Origin: a bacterium
GTDB lineage: Bacteria; Actinomycetota; Acidimicrobiia; Acidimicrobiales; CATQHL01
Assembly: GCA_028819945.1 (NCBI GenBank)
Contig: JAPPKQ010000272.1
Coordinates: forward strand, 1 to 13,793
Reading direction: 5' to 3'
Length of the DNA stretch: 13,793 nucleotides
Shown here: in pieces, positions 1-6,043 of the stretch
Layout: the number at the start of each line of letters is the position of its first letter
Position numbering within the stretch: the first letter of the stretch is position 1
The notes under the pieces: generated by a model
Seen by the model: only the letters and a program-made list of their open reading frames with translations
What the model was told of the DNA's origin: nothing
The model's database searches: none
Position numbers and translations under genes: made by a program

Positions 1-1383
1 GAGCAGGCCGTCCACCTCCGAGACGCCCGGCGGCGCGGCGCTGCGCCCCAATGCCAGGTCGGTGGTGATCTCGGCCGGCACCTCGGGGTCGAGACCGGCA
101 TCCCCCAACAGGGAGCGGTAGATGCCGCCGACCCGCGAGGCGACCAGCGAGCCGATGATGGCGATCGAGAGGAGTTGGCCGAGCTGGATCGCCACGGTGT
201 GCGCCCCCGAGACGATCCCGCCGCGGGAGGCGGGCGCGGCGCTGAGCGCCAGATGCAGCGAGACCGCCGGGAACACCGACATTGCGGCTCCGACCAGCGC
301 CAGGGCGAGACCGACGACGGGGTACGGCGACGTGGGGGTCATCCGGGAGACCAGCACCAGGCCGGCCACCTCCAGCAGCACGGCCGACCCCAGCATGCGG
401 CCGAAGCCGAAGCGTTCGAGCAGGCGCATGGCGAAGGGGGAGATCAGGGCGGCCACGACGCCGAACGGCATGAACGCGGCGCCGGCCACGAGGGGCGAGA
501 ACCCGAGGATGCCCTGCAGGTAGGTGATCACGAAGAACATCGTCCCGACCACCGAGACGATCGCCAGCAACATGATGATGAGGCCCGCGGCGAGGCGCCG
601 GCGGTCGATCCCCACCGCGGGGCGGGCGCCGGCCCCGCGGCGCAGGGCCGCGGTCATGAGTGCCAGCACCCCCAGGCCTCCGAGCACCCGCCACAACACC
701 GGGCCGGAGCTCCAGCCCTCCTGGCCGGCGCTGATGAGGCCCCAGATCAGCAGGGCCAGGCCGACCGAGCCCGCAAGACTGGGCAGCACCCGCAGGTCGG
801 TTGCGGTCGACGGCGCCGGATCCTCCCGCGCACCGATCAGCACGGGCACCAGAGCGGCCAGTGCGAAGCCGCACGACAGCCAGAAGATCGACCACCACGG
901 CCATGCCCGCAGCAACAGCCCCCCGATGAGGGGGCCGATCGCCGAACCCCCGAGCGCACCGGTGAACCAGAGGCCCAGCGCGACGTTGAGCGGCCGCCCG
1001 GCAGGCAGGTGCACACGCAGCAGCGCCACCGAGGCCGGGAAGGCCAGTGCCGCGCCGGTGCCCGACACCGCCCGCAGGCCGATCAACAGTCCCATGCTCC
1101 CGGCGAAGGCGCTGCCGACCGTGCCGGCAACGAAGAGCGCCAGCCCGCAGCGGAGCATCAGCGAGGCGCCGAAACGGTCCGTCAGCCCGCCCCCCAGCAT
1201 GACCAGTGCCGCCAAGGGGAGGAGGAATCCCGAGAACATCCACTGGGTTGCGGAGAGGTCGGCGCCGAGCGCCTCGGCGATGGTCGGCGCCCCCAGCAGA
1301 ACCGTCGCCTGGTCGAGATTCAGGACGAGGCTGGTGAGTGCTCCTGCTGCGGTCACCCACCAGTGGGATCGCTCAACTGTCAT
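1..1383 (-). CDS. MFS drug/solute exporter, DHA2 (14-TM) type, 3' end cut by window
   Basis: Translating the minus strand from the ATG at 1383 gives an open frame of 461 codons that leaves the window without a stop. The protein is strongly hydrophobic with many membrane segments. Visible family signatures are a motif-D1-like stretch LNLDQATVLLGAP (about residues 21-33), motif A GGGLTDRFGASLML (64-77), a motif-B-like stretch GLRAVSGTGAA (102-112) and motif C GSAIGPLIGG (146-155). Motif C marks the drug:H+ antiporter branch, and the length points to the 14-helix EmrB/QacA group. Only the last loop and helix should be missing. It starts 29 bp after the alpha/beta hydrolase stop on the same strand, so the two are probably co-transcribed. 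No convincing Shine-Dalgarno site precedes the ATG, which suggests coupling to the upstream gene. Substrate is unknown; export (or uptake) of the module's substrate or product is inference. Confidence 0.9.
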   Translation of the reverse strand, partial: MTVERSHWWVTAAGALTSLVLNLDQATVLLGAPTIAEALGADLSATQWMFSGFLLPLAALVMLGGGLTDRFGASLMLRCGLALFVAGTVGSAFAGSMGLLIGLRAVSGTGAALAFPASVALLRVHLPAGRPLNVALGLWFTGALGGSAIGPLIGGLLLRAWPWWSIFWLSCGFALAALVPVLIGAREDPAPSTATDLRVLPSLAGSVGLALLIWGLISAGQEGWSSGPVLWRVLGGLGVLALMTAALRRGAGARPAVGIDRRRLAAGLIIMLLAIVSVVGTMFFVITYLQGILGFSPLVAGAAFMPFGVVAALISPFAMRLLERFGFGRMLGSAVLLEVAGLVLVSRMTPTSPYPVVGLALALVGAAMSVFPAVSLHLALSAAPASRGGIVSGAHTVAIQLGQLLSIAIIGSLVASRVGGIYRSLLGDAGLDPEVPAEITTDLALGRSAAPPGVSEVDGLL

Positions 1384-1412
1384 GCGCGGTCAGGGCACCC
1401 GCGCCGGACTGG

Positions 1413-2237
1413 TCACTCTCCCTCGATGCGGTCCACGAAGGACATCACGGCCTCGGAGAATTCCTTCGGGAACTCCGGCACGACGGCCACCCAGCCGCGG
1501 ATGTCAGGCTCGGGGCCGGGGATCTCCACGTACTCGCTGTGGGGGATCGCGGCGTGCGCCTTCACCGTGTAGGAGTACAGAACCTCCTCCTCCACGTTGA
1601 GGACCAGGACCGGACACTGCAGCTTGGGGTACGCCGCGTAGTGGTCGTACTGCACCACAGCGACGTAGGTCCACCAGTAGTTCGGTCCTGCCTGCAGCTT
1701 GGCGATGAGCTCGCGGAGGTATGTCTCGCCGTCGTTCTCGGTGGCGAAGTGGGCCACGTAGTCCAGGATGTCGTTCGCCAGGAACTCGCCCTTGCCGTCG
1801 GGCGCCCATCCCGACTTCAAGTCGTCACGGGCCAGCCACTCGTCGCGCTCGGTCTGGTCGTCCACGGCGAGGATCGGTGCGATCACGAGGCACTTGACGC
1901 GTTCGGGAGAGTTGGCCGCCACGTCCACCGCGATGCTGGCGCCTGTGTGGAAGCCGACGATGTTCGCCTGCTCGTACCCCAGGTGGTCCAGCAGGCCGAT
2001 GACAGCCCGGGAGTAGTAGGGGATGCCCTCGGTCGGTTGCTCGGCGGGATGGTCGGACATCCCGAAACCGGGCGTGTCCATGACGATCGTGTGGTAGCGC
2101 TCGGCGAAGTAGGGGATCGCCCTCAACCACATGACCGAACTGCTGGCGGTCTGGTGAAGCAGGATCAGAGGAGGGCCCTCGCCGGCCTCGATGTAGTGAA
2201 CCTGCCCGACTGCGGTGTCGGCGTACCCTCGCCTCAT
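1413..2237 (-). CDS. alpha/beta hydrolase with His at the nucleophile elbow (GFHTG)
   Basis: 274 residues from the ATG at 2237. I prefer this start because it has a good ribosome site (GAGGGGGA ending 4 nt before it) and because the fold begins directly afterwards; an open frame continues upstream to 2375 but would cross the divergent promoter. The order fits an alpha/beta hydrolase: strand and oxyanion region LILLHQTASSS (24-34), MDTPGFGMSDHP (53-64), nucleophile elbow IVGFHTGASIA (93-103) and strand CPVLVLNVEEE (208-218). The canonical G-X-S-X-G is G95-F-H97-T-G99, so His or Thr replaces the Ser. No histidine is seen near the C-terminus where the catalytic His normally sits (the last is H233, at the strand-7 region). 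HQT plus a histidine elbow is, from memory, a recurring divergent subgroup rather than a damaged gene. Reaction unknown. It is probably first in an operon with the MFS transporter, and divergent to a related hydrolase. Confidence 0.88.
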   Translation of the reverse strand: MRRGYADTAVGQVHYIEAGEGPPLILLHQTASSSVMWLRAIPYFAERYHTIVMDTPGFGMSDHPAEQPTEGIPYYSRAVIGLLDHLGYEQANIVGFHTGASIAVDVAANSPERVKCLVIAPILAVDDQTERDEWLARDDLKSGWAPDGKGEFLANDILDYVAHFATENDGETYLRELIAKLQAGPNYWWTYVAVVQYDHYAAYPKLQCPVLVLNVEEEVLYSYTVKAHAAIPHSEYVEIPGPEPDIRGWVAVVPEFPKEFSEAVMSFVDRIEGE

Positions 2238-2267
2238 CAGTCCCCCTCGCAACAGTCCGGGTGCACG

Positions 2268-2290
2268 GCGTGGGGTACAGTACCCCGCGC
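2268..2290. promoter_or_regulatory. Palindromic operator candidate in the divergent hydrolase promoter region
   Basis: In the 97-bp gap between two divergent hydrolase genes, the 7-bp arms GGGGTAC (2272-2278) and GTACCCC (2280-2286) flank a central A at 2279. After one mismatched pair, an outer GCG (2268-2270) matches CGC (2288-2290). The centre lies within 10 bp of the middle of the gap. Each strand carries a TANNNT hexamer inside the palindrome (TACAGT at 2276-2281 on plus, TACTGT at 2277-2282 on minus), so overlapping -10 elements blocked by one dimeric repressor are plausible. No clear -35 element is seen, and no regulator gene lies in the window. Confidence 0.6.
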
Positions 2291-2334
2291 ACCGGACGCC
2301 GGTGGCGTAGGGGCCGGCGGCGGAGGGGATCACG

Positions 2335-3159
2335 ATGCTGGAAGCGGAGGGGACGAGCCGCCGGCTCATCAGCACTCGTCACGGCCATGTGCACGTGCGC
2401 AGCAACGGCGAGGGCGAGCCGCCGCTCGTGCTGTTGCACATGGGACTCTCGTCGGGTCGGATGTACCGCCACATCACGCCGCGGCTGTCCGCCGGGCGCC
2501 GGGTGATCGTGCCCGACCGCCTCGGGTTCGGGTGCTCGGACCACCCGCGGCCCGGCCTGTCCCTGGGCGACTATGCCGACTCCACGATCGACGCGCTCGA
2601 CGCGATGGGGATCGGCCGGTTCGACGTCGCCGGTGTCCACACCGGCTCGTGCGAGGCGATCGATCTGGCGGTCCGCTACCCGGACCGGATCCGGCGGATC
2701 GCGGTGGTGACCGTGCCGGTGTTCTCGCCGGAGGAGATCCCCCAGTACAAGGACAACTACCTGCACGAGCCGAAGCCCGACGCCGACGGCACCCATCTCG
2801 ACTGGTACTGGCGCTGGTGGCGCGACGGCGGCTTCGGCGGCGCGGCCGAGCGGTCACGCGCCTGGTCGCCCGACCTGCTGCACGAGTTCATGATGGACCA
2901 TCTGGGGGCGCAGCCCGATCCCTGGATGACCTACCACGCTGTCTTCGATCATCCCACCGGCGAGTACGTCTCGAAGATCCGCCAACCGTTCCTGGTAGTC
3001 GACGTCCACGACGATCTGACCGCCCAGACAGCTCGGGCGATGCCGTTGCTGCCGGCTCACACCCGCGTCGTCTCGCGCCCGGATCTCACCGACGTGCTGG
3101 AGCTCTTCACGACCGCCGCCGACGAGATCGCAGGCTATTTCGAGGAGTTCTTCGGCTGA
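2335..3159 (+). CDS. alpha/beta hydrolase with His at the nucleophile elbow (GVHTG)
   Basis: 274 residues, starting at the ATG at 2335 behind a GGAGGGG ribosome site about 6 nt upstream. Recognisable parts are LVLLHMGLSSG (31-41, oxyanion region), VPDRLGFGCSDHP (59-71), the elbow VAGVHTGSCEA (98-108), a cap region rich in Trp (DWYWRWWRDGG, 156-166), and VVDVHDDLT (221-229), which offers an acid. The elbow reads G100-V-H102-T-G104, with no Ser at the nucleophile position. No His follows H242, so the usual C-terminal catalytic His also appears absent. The protein shares length, the GFG-x-SDHP stretch and the HTG elbow with the divergent hydrolase on the other strand, so the two are likely distant paralogues. 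The deacetylase-family gene follows after 122 bp and may share the transcript. Substrate unknown; the conserved structure argues for a functional enzyme with unusual chemistry. Confidence 0.88.
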   Translation: MLEAEGTSRRLISTRHGHVHVRSNGEGEPPLVLLHMGLSSGRMYRHITPRLSAGRRVIVPDRLGFGCSDHPRPGLSLGDYADSTIDALDAMGIGRFDVAGVHTGSCEAIDLAVRYPDRIRRIAVVTVPVFSPEEIPQYKDNYLHEPKPDADGTHLDWYWRWWRDGGFGGAAERSRAWSPDLLHEFMMDHLGAQPDPWMTYHAVFDHPTGEYVSKIRQPFLVVDVHDDLTAQTARAMPLLPAHTRVVSRPDLTDVLELFTTAADEIAGYFEEFFG

Positions 3160-3281
3160 CCCGGTGCAGATCCGAAGCACTCGGGGGATTCTCCCGCGTC
3201 GCCGATACTGCGGGTCCCCTTTCCCGAGGATCGGACGGCGGCGGTGGACGACAAGCAATCGCCAGACACCAGGGAGAGCCC

Positions 3282-4190
3282 ATGAGACTTCCGACGAACG
3301 ACCGCTACGACTACGTGTCGATCAAGGACCGCGTTCCCTACGACTGGCCCAACGGGACCCGTCTCGCCGTCTGCCTGTCGAACAACGTCGAACACTTCGC
3401 CTTCAAGGCGGGCATGGGCCTCAACGATTCGGCGGTGAGCGCGCCGGCCGACTACCGGAGCTATGCCTGGCGGGACTACGGGAACCGGATCGGCATCTGG
3501 CGCATGTTCGACACCTTCGACGAGCTGGACCTGCCGTGGTCGCACAACGTCAACTCGACGGTGATGGGGCTGTACCCCGACATCGTGGCGAAGATCATCG
3601 AGCGCGGCGACGAGATCATCGCCCACGGGCGGACGAACTCCGAGCGCAGCGACGGCCTCTGGGAGCCCGACGAGGCCCGCCTCATCGCCGAGACCACCGA
3701 GGTCATCACGCAGCACTGGGGCCGTCGCCCGACCGGCTGGATGGGCCCGTACATCGCCGAGTCGGCTGTCACCAGCGACCTTCTCGTGGAGGCCGGCTAC
3801 AAATACACGCTGCAGTCCCCGTGCGACGACCAGCCGATCTGGCTCAGAACCAGGTCGGGGCCGCTGCTCAGCATCCCGTACCCGCTGGAGTTGAACGATG
3901 TCGGCGTCTACGTGCGGCGGCACCACCCGGCGCCGGTGTTCGCGGAGATGATGATGGACCAGTTCGACGAGATGCTCCGCCTCGCCGACGAGCAGCCGCT
4001 GGTGTACTCCATCTCTCTGCACACGTTCCTGGTCGGCCAGCCGTTCCGCCTGAAGCACCTGCGGGCCGCCCTCGAGCACATCGCGGCGCGCCGAGACGAC
4101 GTGTGGCTGGCGAAACCGGAGGACGTCGCGGCCCACGTGATGAGCCTGCCGCCCGGCATCGTCCCCGGAAGCGGCGCTCCGGCCGGCTGA
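3282..4190 (+). CDS. Polysaccharide deacetylase family (NodB fold), PuuE/allantoinase-like amidohydrolase
   Basis: 302 residues from the ATG at 3282, preceded by GGGAG. A much longer open frame runs upstream, but it only shadows other genes. Family features: YGNRIGIWRMFDTFDE (66-81), where the PuuE-like group has its R-x-G-x-W-R segment; ERGDEIIAHGRTNSE (107-121) with H115; WMGPYIAES (153-161); and SLHTFLVGQPFRLKHLRAA (245-263), a very typical C-terminal LH-x-GQP-x-R stretch. The Asp-Asp of the metal-binding NodB motif 1 is not visible; the equivalent stretch reads LSNNVEHF (32-39). In PuuE allantoinase, which arose from this family, the metal site is likewise altered. The enzyme therefore probably cleaves a C-N amide or cyclic ureide bond of a small molecule rather than deacetylating a polymer. 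Allantoin itself is not supported by neighbours, as no other purine catabolic gene is present. It is soluble, with no signal peptide. Confidence 0.88.
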   Translation: MRLPTNDRYDYVSIKDRVPYDWPNGTRLAVCLSNNVEHFAFKAGMGLNDSAVSAPADYRSYAWRDYGNRIGIWRMFDTFDELDLPWSHNVNSTVMGLYPDIVAKIIERGDEIIAHGRTNSERSDGLWEPDEARLIAETTEVITQHWGRRPTGWMGPYIAESAVTSDLLVEAGYKYTLQSPCDDQPIWLRTRSGPLLSIPYPLELNDVGVYVRRHHPAPVFAEMMMDQFDEMLRLADEQPLVYSISLHTFLVGQPFRLKHLRAALEHIAARRDDVWLAKPEDVAAHVMSLPPGIVPGSGAPAG

Positions 4191-4262
4191 GCGCCGCGGC
4201 CCGACAACCCCGGGCGGTCGCCCCGGCGCGGGCGCAAGCGGCTGTCGGCGGTGCCGCGCGAA

Positions 4263-4295
4263 CGCCCGGTTGCGACTGGTCCGCCCGGTTGCGAC
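4263..4295. repeat. Two 14-bp direct repeats in a convergent intergenic gap
   Basis: CGCCCGGTTGCGAC occurs at 4263-4276 and again, identically, at 4282-4295 (19-bp period). It lies in the 122-bp gap between the convergent deacetylase-family and lytic transglycosylase genes. The gap is very GC-rich and should hold a terminator for both genes, but I see no clean stem followed by a T tract. Confidence 0.5.
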
Positions 4296-4312
4296 GGCCC
4301 GGCGGCAATCGC

Positions 4313-4975
4313 CTATTGCTGGGCGACCTCGTGGTGGCGGTGGGGGCAGAGTCTGCTGGTTGTCCAGGCGTGCCACCCTGTGAGGTCGGGATCGTTGACC
4401 AGCAGGGCCGCGGCGCCGATGTTCACCGCAGGATCGAGGTACGTCTCGTCGTCGCGCCCGAACCACTTGACCATCCGCTCGTGATATTCGGACCCGATCC
4501 ACCAGTCCGAATTGATCTGCATCAAGCCGAACGAGCCACGTCCCGGGTCGTCGGGGTTCATGCTGTCGGGGTCGCCGCCTGACTCGTAGGAGATGACGCA
4601 CAACGCCGTGGAGGCATCGATCGGGTCGAAGACTGCGCACACAGTCGGCGCCCACCGCATCACCGCACCGGGGTCGACGACGTCGCTGAGCACCGGCCTC
4701 CCTTCCGGGCACGGCTCCTCGTCAGCGGGGGCCGTGACCCCGGCCTGCTGAAGAGAGAACCATATGCTGGTGATTTCCGGCGCCGAGCATCCCTGGAGCG
4801 CCGCCGCCGCGCACAGTCCGGCGATGCACACCGCGACGACCCGGAGGCGCGCCGACGATGCTCGCCGTTTGGGTTCGTCGGGTCCAGCAAGGGACGCCGC
4901 GAACACGCGGTGCCGGAGCACTCGTCGCAGTTCGAGAATCGAAGAAGGGTAAGAGTCCCAGTCGGGTGAGTCCAC
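4313..4975 (-). CDS. SLT-type lytic transglycosylase-like lipoprotein
   Basis: 220 residues if started at the GTG at 4975. A hydrophobic segment VVAVCIAGLCAAAALQGC (46-63) ends in a lipobox-like LQGC with the modifiable Cys63, so the protein should be exported and anchored to the membrane. The catalytic domain follows: ALCVISYESGG (124-134) with the predicted acid Glu131, GSFGLMQIN (147-155), DPAVNIGAAALLV (181-193) and the terminal WHAWTTSRLC (201-210). These are hallmarks of the SLT/goose-lysozyme-like fold that cleaves peptidoglycan. At roughly 45 residues the stretch before the hydrophobic core is too long for a lipoprotein signal, so a downstream GTG (codon 19 or 24) could be the real start, although neither has a clear ribosome site. 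The gene is convergent with the deacetylase-family gene and follows vapC on the same strand. Cell-wall remodelling is the likely role. Confidence 0.8.
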   Translation of the reverse strand: MDSPDWDSYPSSILELRRVLRHRVFAASLAGPDEPKRRASSARLRVVAVCIAGLCAAAALQGCSAPEITSIWFSLQQAGVTAPADEEPCPEGRPVLSDVVDPGAVMRWAPTVCAVFDPIDASTALCVISYESGGDPDSMNPDDPGRGSFGLMQINSDWWIGSEYHERMVKWFGRDDETYLDPAVNIGAAALLVNDPDLTGWHAWTTSRLCPHRHHEVAQQ

Positions 4976-4980
4976 TCGAG

Positions 4981-4998
4981 ATTATGTGACATATGTCA
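4981..4998 (-). promoter_or_regulatory. Candidate leaderless promoter with a perfect 12-bp palindrome
   Basis: TGACATATGTCA (4987-4998) is a perfect palindrome in the 58-bp gap between vapC and the lytic transglycosylase. Next to it, reading on the minus strand, CATAAT (4986-4981) resembles a -10 hexamer. Its last base lies five bases before the GTG at 4975, so transcription would begin at or very near that start codon, as in leaderless actinobacterial genes. No ribosome site precedes the GTG. No good -35 is seen. The palindrome could be a regulator site overlapping the promoter. Confidence 0.4.
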
Positions 4999-5033
4999 AA
5001 CCGACCACTCTGTGGAATATGTGAAGCGTCCTG

Positions 5034-5456
5034 CTATAGCGGTTCGCTTGTCGAGACTGCCAGGCGTTCGACCGGTTGGCCGGTGATGTCGGCGATGAGC
5101 TCGAAGTCCTTGTCCAGGTGCAGGACGGTCAGTCGGGACAGTTCGGCGATGGCGGCGATGAGCAGGTCCGGGATCGACGGTGCGCGGTGGTGCCCGGCCC
5201 TTGCCAGCGCTCGCTGCACCACCATCGCTCGGTCCTCGCCGGCGGGTGTCAGGTACTCGAGGGGCATGGCGCTGAGGGGTGGTTCGGTGACGCTCCGTCG
5301 GAGGTCTTCGGCTGAGCGGGCCGAGAACCCCACCTCGAGAAGGGTGAGCGTCGAGATCCGTACCAGCCCGCGGCCTATGCGTGAGGCCCACTCCGCCGCG
5401 TCGGAGCTCGAGGCGAGCCGCACCAGCGCAGACTTGTCGATCAGCCAGCTCGTCAC
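5034..5456 (-). CDS. vapC: VapC family PIN-domain toxin (ribonuclease)
   Basis: Started at the GTG at 5456 the product is 140 residues and opens with the classic [13 protein letters not shown]. The frame stays open to a GTG at 5492, which would add 12 residues not typical of the fold and has no ribosome site either. The PIN acidic residues are present: Asp7 in LIDKSA, Glu41 in LLEVGFSAR, Asp97 in [12 protein letters not shown] and Asp115 in LHLDKDF. All four are expected to bind the metal used for RNA cleavage, so the toxin looks intact. It follows the antitoxin gene by about 70 bp (34 bp if the longer start is used), wider than the usual overlapping arrangement. Family knowledge: VapC toxins cut tRNA or rRNA and are neutralised by a VapB partner that also represses the operon. 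Confidence 0.9.
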   Translation of the reverse strand: MTSWLIDKSALVRLASSSDAAEWASRIGRGLVRISTLTLLEVGFSARSAEDLRRSVTEPPLSAMPLEYLTPAGEDRAMVVQRALARAGHHRAPSIPDLLIAAIAELSRLTVLHLDKDFELIADITGQPVERLAVSTSEPL

Positions 5457-5526
5457 GTCCACCCGCGCGCCCGGCGCCGACGTCGTGGGCACTGCATCGG
5501 TGCCGACTCGTCGTTCAGACGGCCGG

Positions 5527-5748
5527 TCACGTCCACGCGGAGTGCATCACATCGGTGTCAGCGAGGTCGCAGAAGGTCTCCCCGAAGCGGCGCAGCGACT
5601 CCACGGTCACGTCGCGGCCGCCAGCGGCGCGCTCACGCTCCAGCAATCTCCGCAAGTACTCCACCCGAGAGAGGCCCACTGATCTGGCGTTCACCTCGAT
5701 TGCCGCAACAACGTCATCGGGAACGTCCCGCACAAGGATGTCGGCCAC
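5527..5748 (-). CDS. vapB: VapB family antitoxin, ribbon-helix-helix DNA-binding
   Basis: 73 residues from a GTG at 5748 with an excellent ribosome site, GGAGGTGA, 3 nt upstream. The N-terminal half, [19 protein letters not shown] followed by a Ser/Arg-containing helix and [10 protein letters not shown] (roughly residues 3-39), fits a ribbon-helix-helix domain that dimerises and binds operator DNA. The C-terminal half (about 45-73, with [12 protein letters not shown]) should wrap the toxin active site. It precedes vapC in the usual antitoxin-first order. A direct repeat just upstream is a candidate operator. A second, orphan copy of this C-terminal coding stretch lies some 400 bp away at 5943-6032. 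Confidence 0.88.
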   Translation of the reverse strand: MADILVRDVPDDVVAAIEVNARSVGLSRVEYLRRLLERERAAGGRDVTVESLRRFGETFCDLADTDVMHSAWT

Positions 5749-5777
5749 GAGTCACCTCCAATGGTCGGGTCCATATG

Positions 5778-5793
5778 ACGATATCTCACGATA
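5778..5793 (-). promoter_or_regulatory. vapBC operator/promoter candidate: ACGATA direct repeat
   Basis: ACGATA occurs at 5778-5783 and 5788-5793, exactly 10 bp (one helical turn) apart, about 30-45 bp upstream of the vapB start. Read on the coding strand this is TATCGT twice; each copy also fits TANNNT, the actinobacterial -10 pattern. Same-face half-sites one turn apart suit cooperative binding by a ribbon-helix-helix antitoxin. Autoregulation is inferred from the family. Confidence 0.45.
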
Positions 5794-5831
5794 ACAGCAG
5801 TTTGTCGCTTGGAGACTCGTTGACCCGATCA

Positions 5832-5886
5832 GTGCCCGACTTGCTTGTGCCCAGCTTGCCGGACGCGGCTAGTGGTAGTCCGCGTC
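5832..5886. repeat. Direct repeat plus hairpin in the vapB-upstream intergenic region
   Basis: GTGCCCGACTTGC (5832-5844) is followed two bases later by GTGCCCAGCTTGC (5847-5859), differing at two positions. Directly after comes a stem of 7 bp, GACGCGG (5862-5868) with CCGCGTC (5880-5886), around an 11-nt loop. No coding frame here looks real. It could be operator DNA, part of an untranslated transcript, or debris from a lost gene. Confidence 0.4.
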
Positions 5887-5905
5887 GGTCATGGGAGTGT
5901 CGGTC

Positions 5906-5944
5906 AATATTTTGGGTGATCGACACCCAATATCTTGGGGTATC
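5906..5944. promoter_or_regulatory. Cluster of TTGGG/CCCAA half-sites, operator-like
   Basis: Three half-sites alternate: TTGGG (5912-5916), CCCAA (5926-5930), TTGGG (5935-5939). The first two form a 7-bp inverted repeat TTGGGTG/CACCCAA with a 5-nt loop (5912-5930); the last two form CCCAA-TATC-TTGGG (5926-5939). The stretch is also a direct repeat: AATATTTTGGGTGATC (5906-5921) and AATATCTTGGGGTATC (5929-5944) match at 13 of 16 positions. It is AT-richer than its surroundings. It resembles a multi-site operator whose cognate gene is not evident, because the adjacent coding remnant is only a vapB relic. Confidence 0.45.
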
Positions 5945-6032
5945 ACCTTCGTGGTCGATGAGCAGGCCCGTCAGTTCCCCACGCGGAGCGCATCACGTCG
6001 TCGGCGGGGTCGCAGAAGGTCTCCCCGAAACG
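5943..6032 (-). pseudogene. Relic of a second vapB antitoxin (C-terminal third only)
   Basis: On the minus strand 6032-5943 encodes [20 protein letters not shown] and ten more codons to a TGA stop. The intact VapB at 5527-5748 ends [20 protein letters not shown]. At DNA level 22 bases are identical (5565-5586 and 6008-6029), and similarity continues towards the 3' end of both. The relic has no start codon, no RHH domain and no toxin gene after it; the restriction-modification gene ends only 12 bp from its 5' edge. This is best explained by a former duplicate vapBC, or recombination at vapB, with the rest deleted. Confidence 0.75.
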
Positions 6033-6043
6033 GTCACCCCGCG

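Noticed and set aside
175..1572. Long plus-strand open frame (465 codons)
   Set aside because: It lies opposite the MFS transporter; its translation is a run of His, Arg, Gln and Ala typical of the complement of GC-rich coding DNA, while the minus strand shows clear MFS motifs.
1338..3281. Long plus-strand frame reading into the deacetylase-family gene (950 codons in all)
   Set aside because: It overlaps the minus-strand hydrolase and is out of frame with the plus-strand hydrolase. Only the part from the ATG at 3282, with its own ribosome site, resembles a protein family.
4208..4226. Rho-independent terminator in the convergent gap after the deacetylase-family gene
   Set aside because: The GGGC/GCCC pairing is short with a tiny loop in uniformly GC-rich DNA, and no T tract follows in either direction.
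3135..4712. Minus-strand frame of 525 codons opposite the deacetylase-family gene
   Set aside because: The translation is low-complexity Arg/Val/Gly-rich with no family features and conflicts with two well-supported genes.
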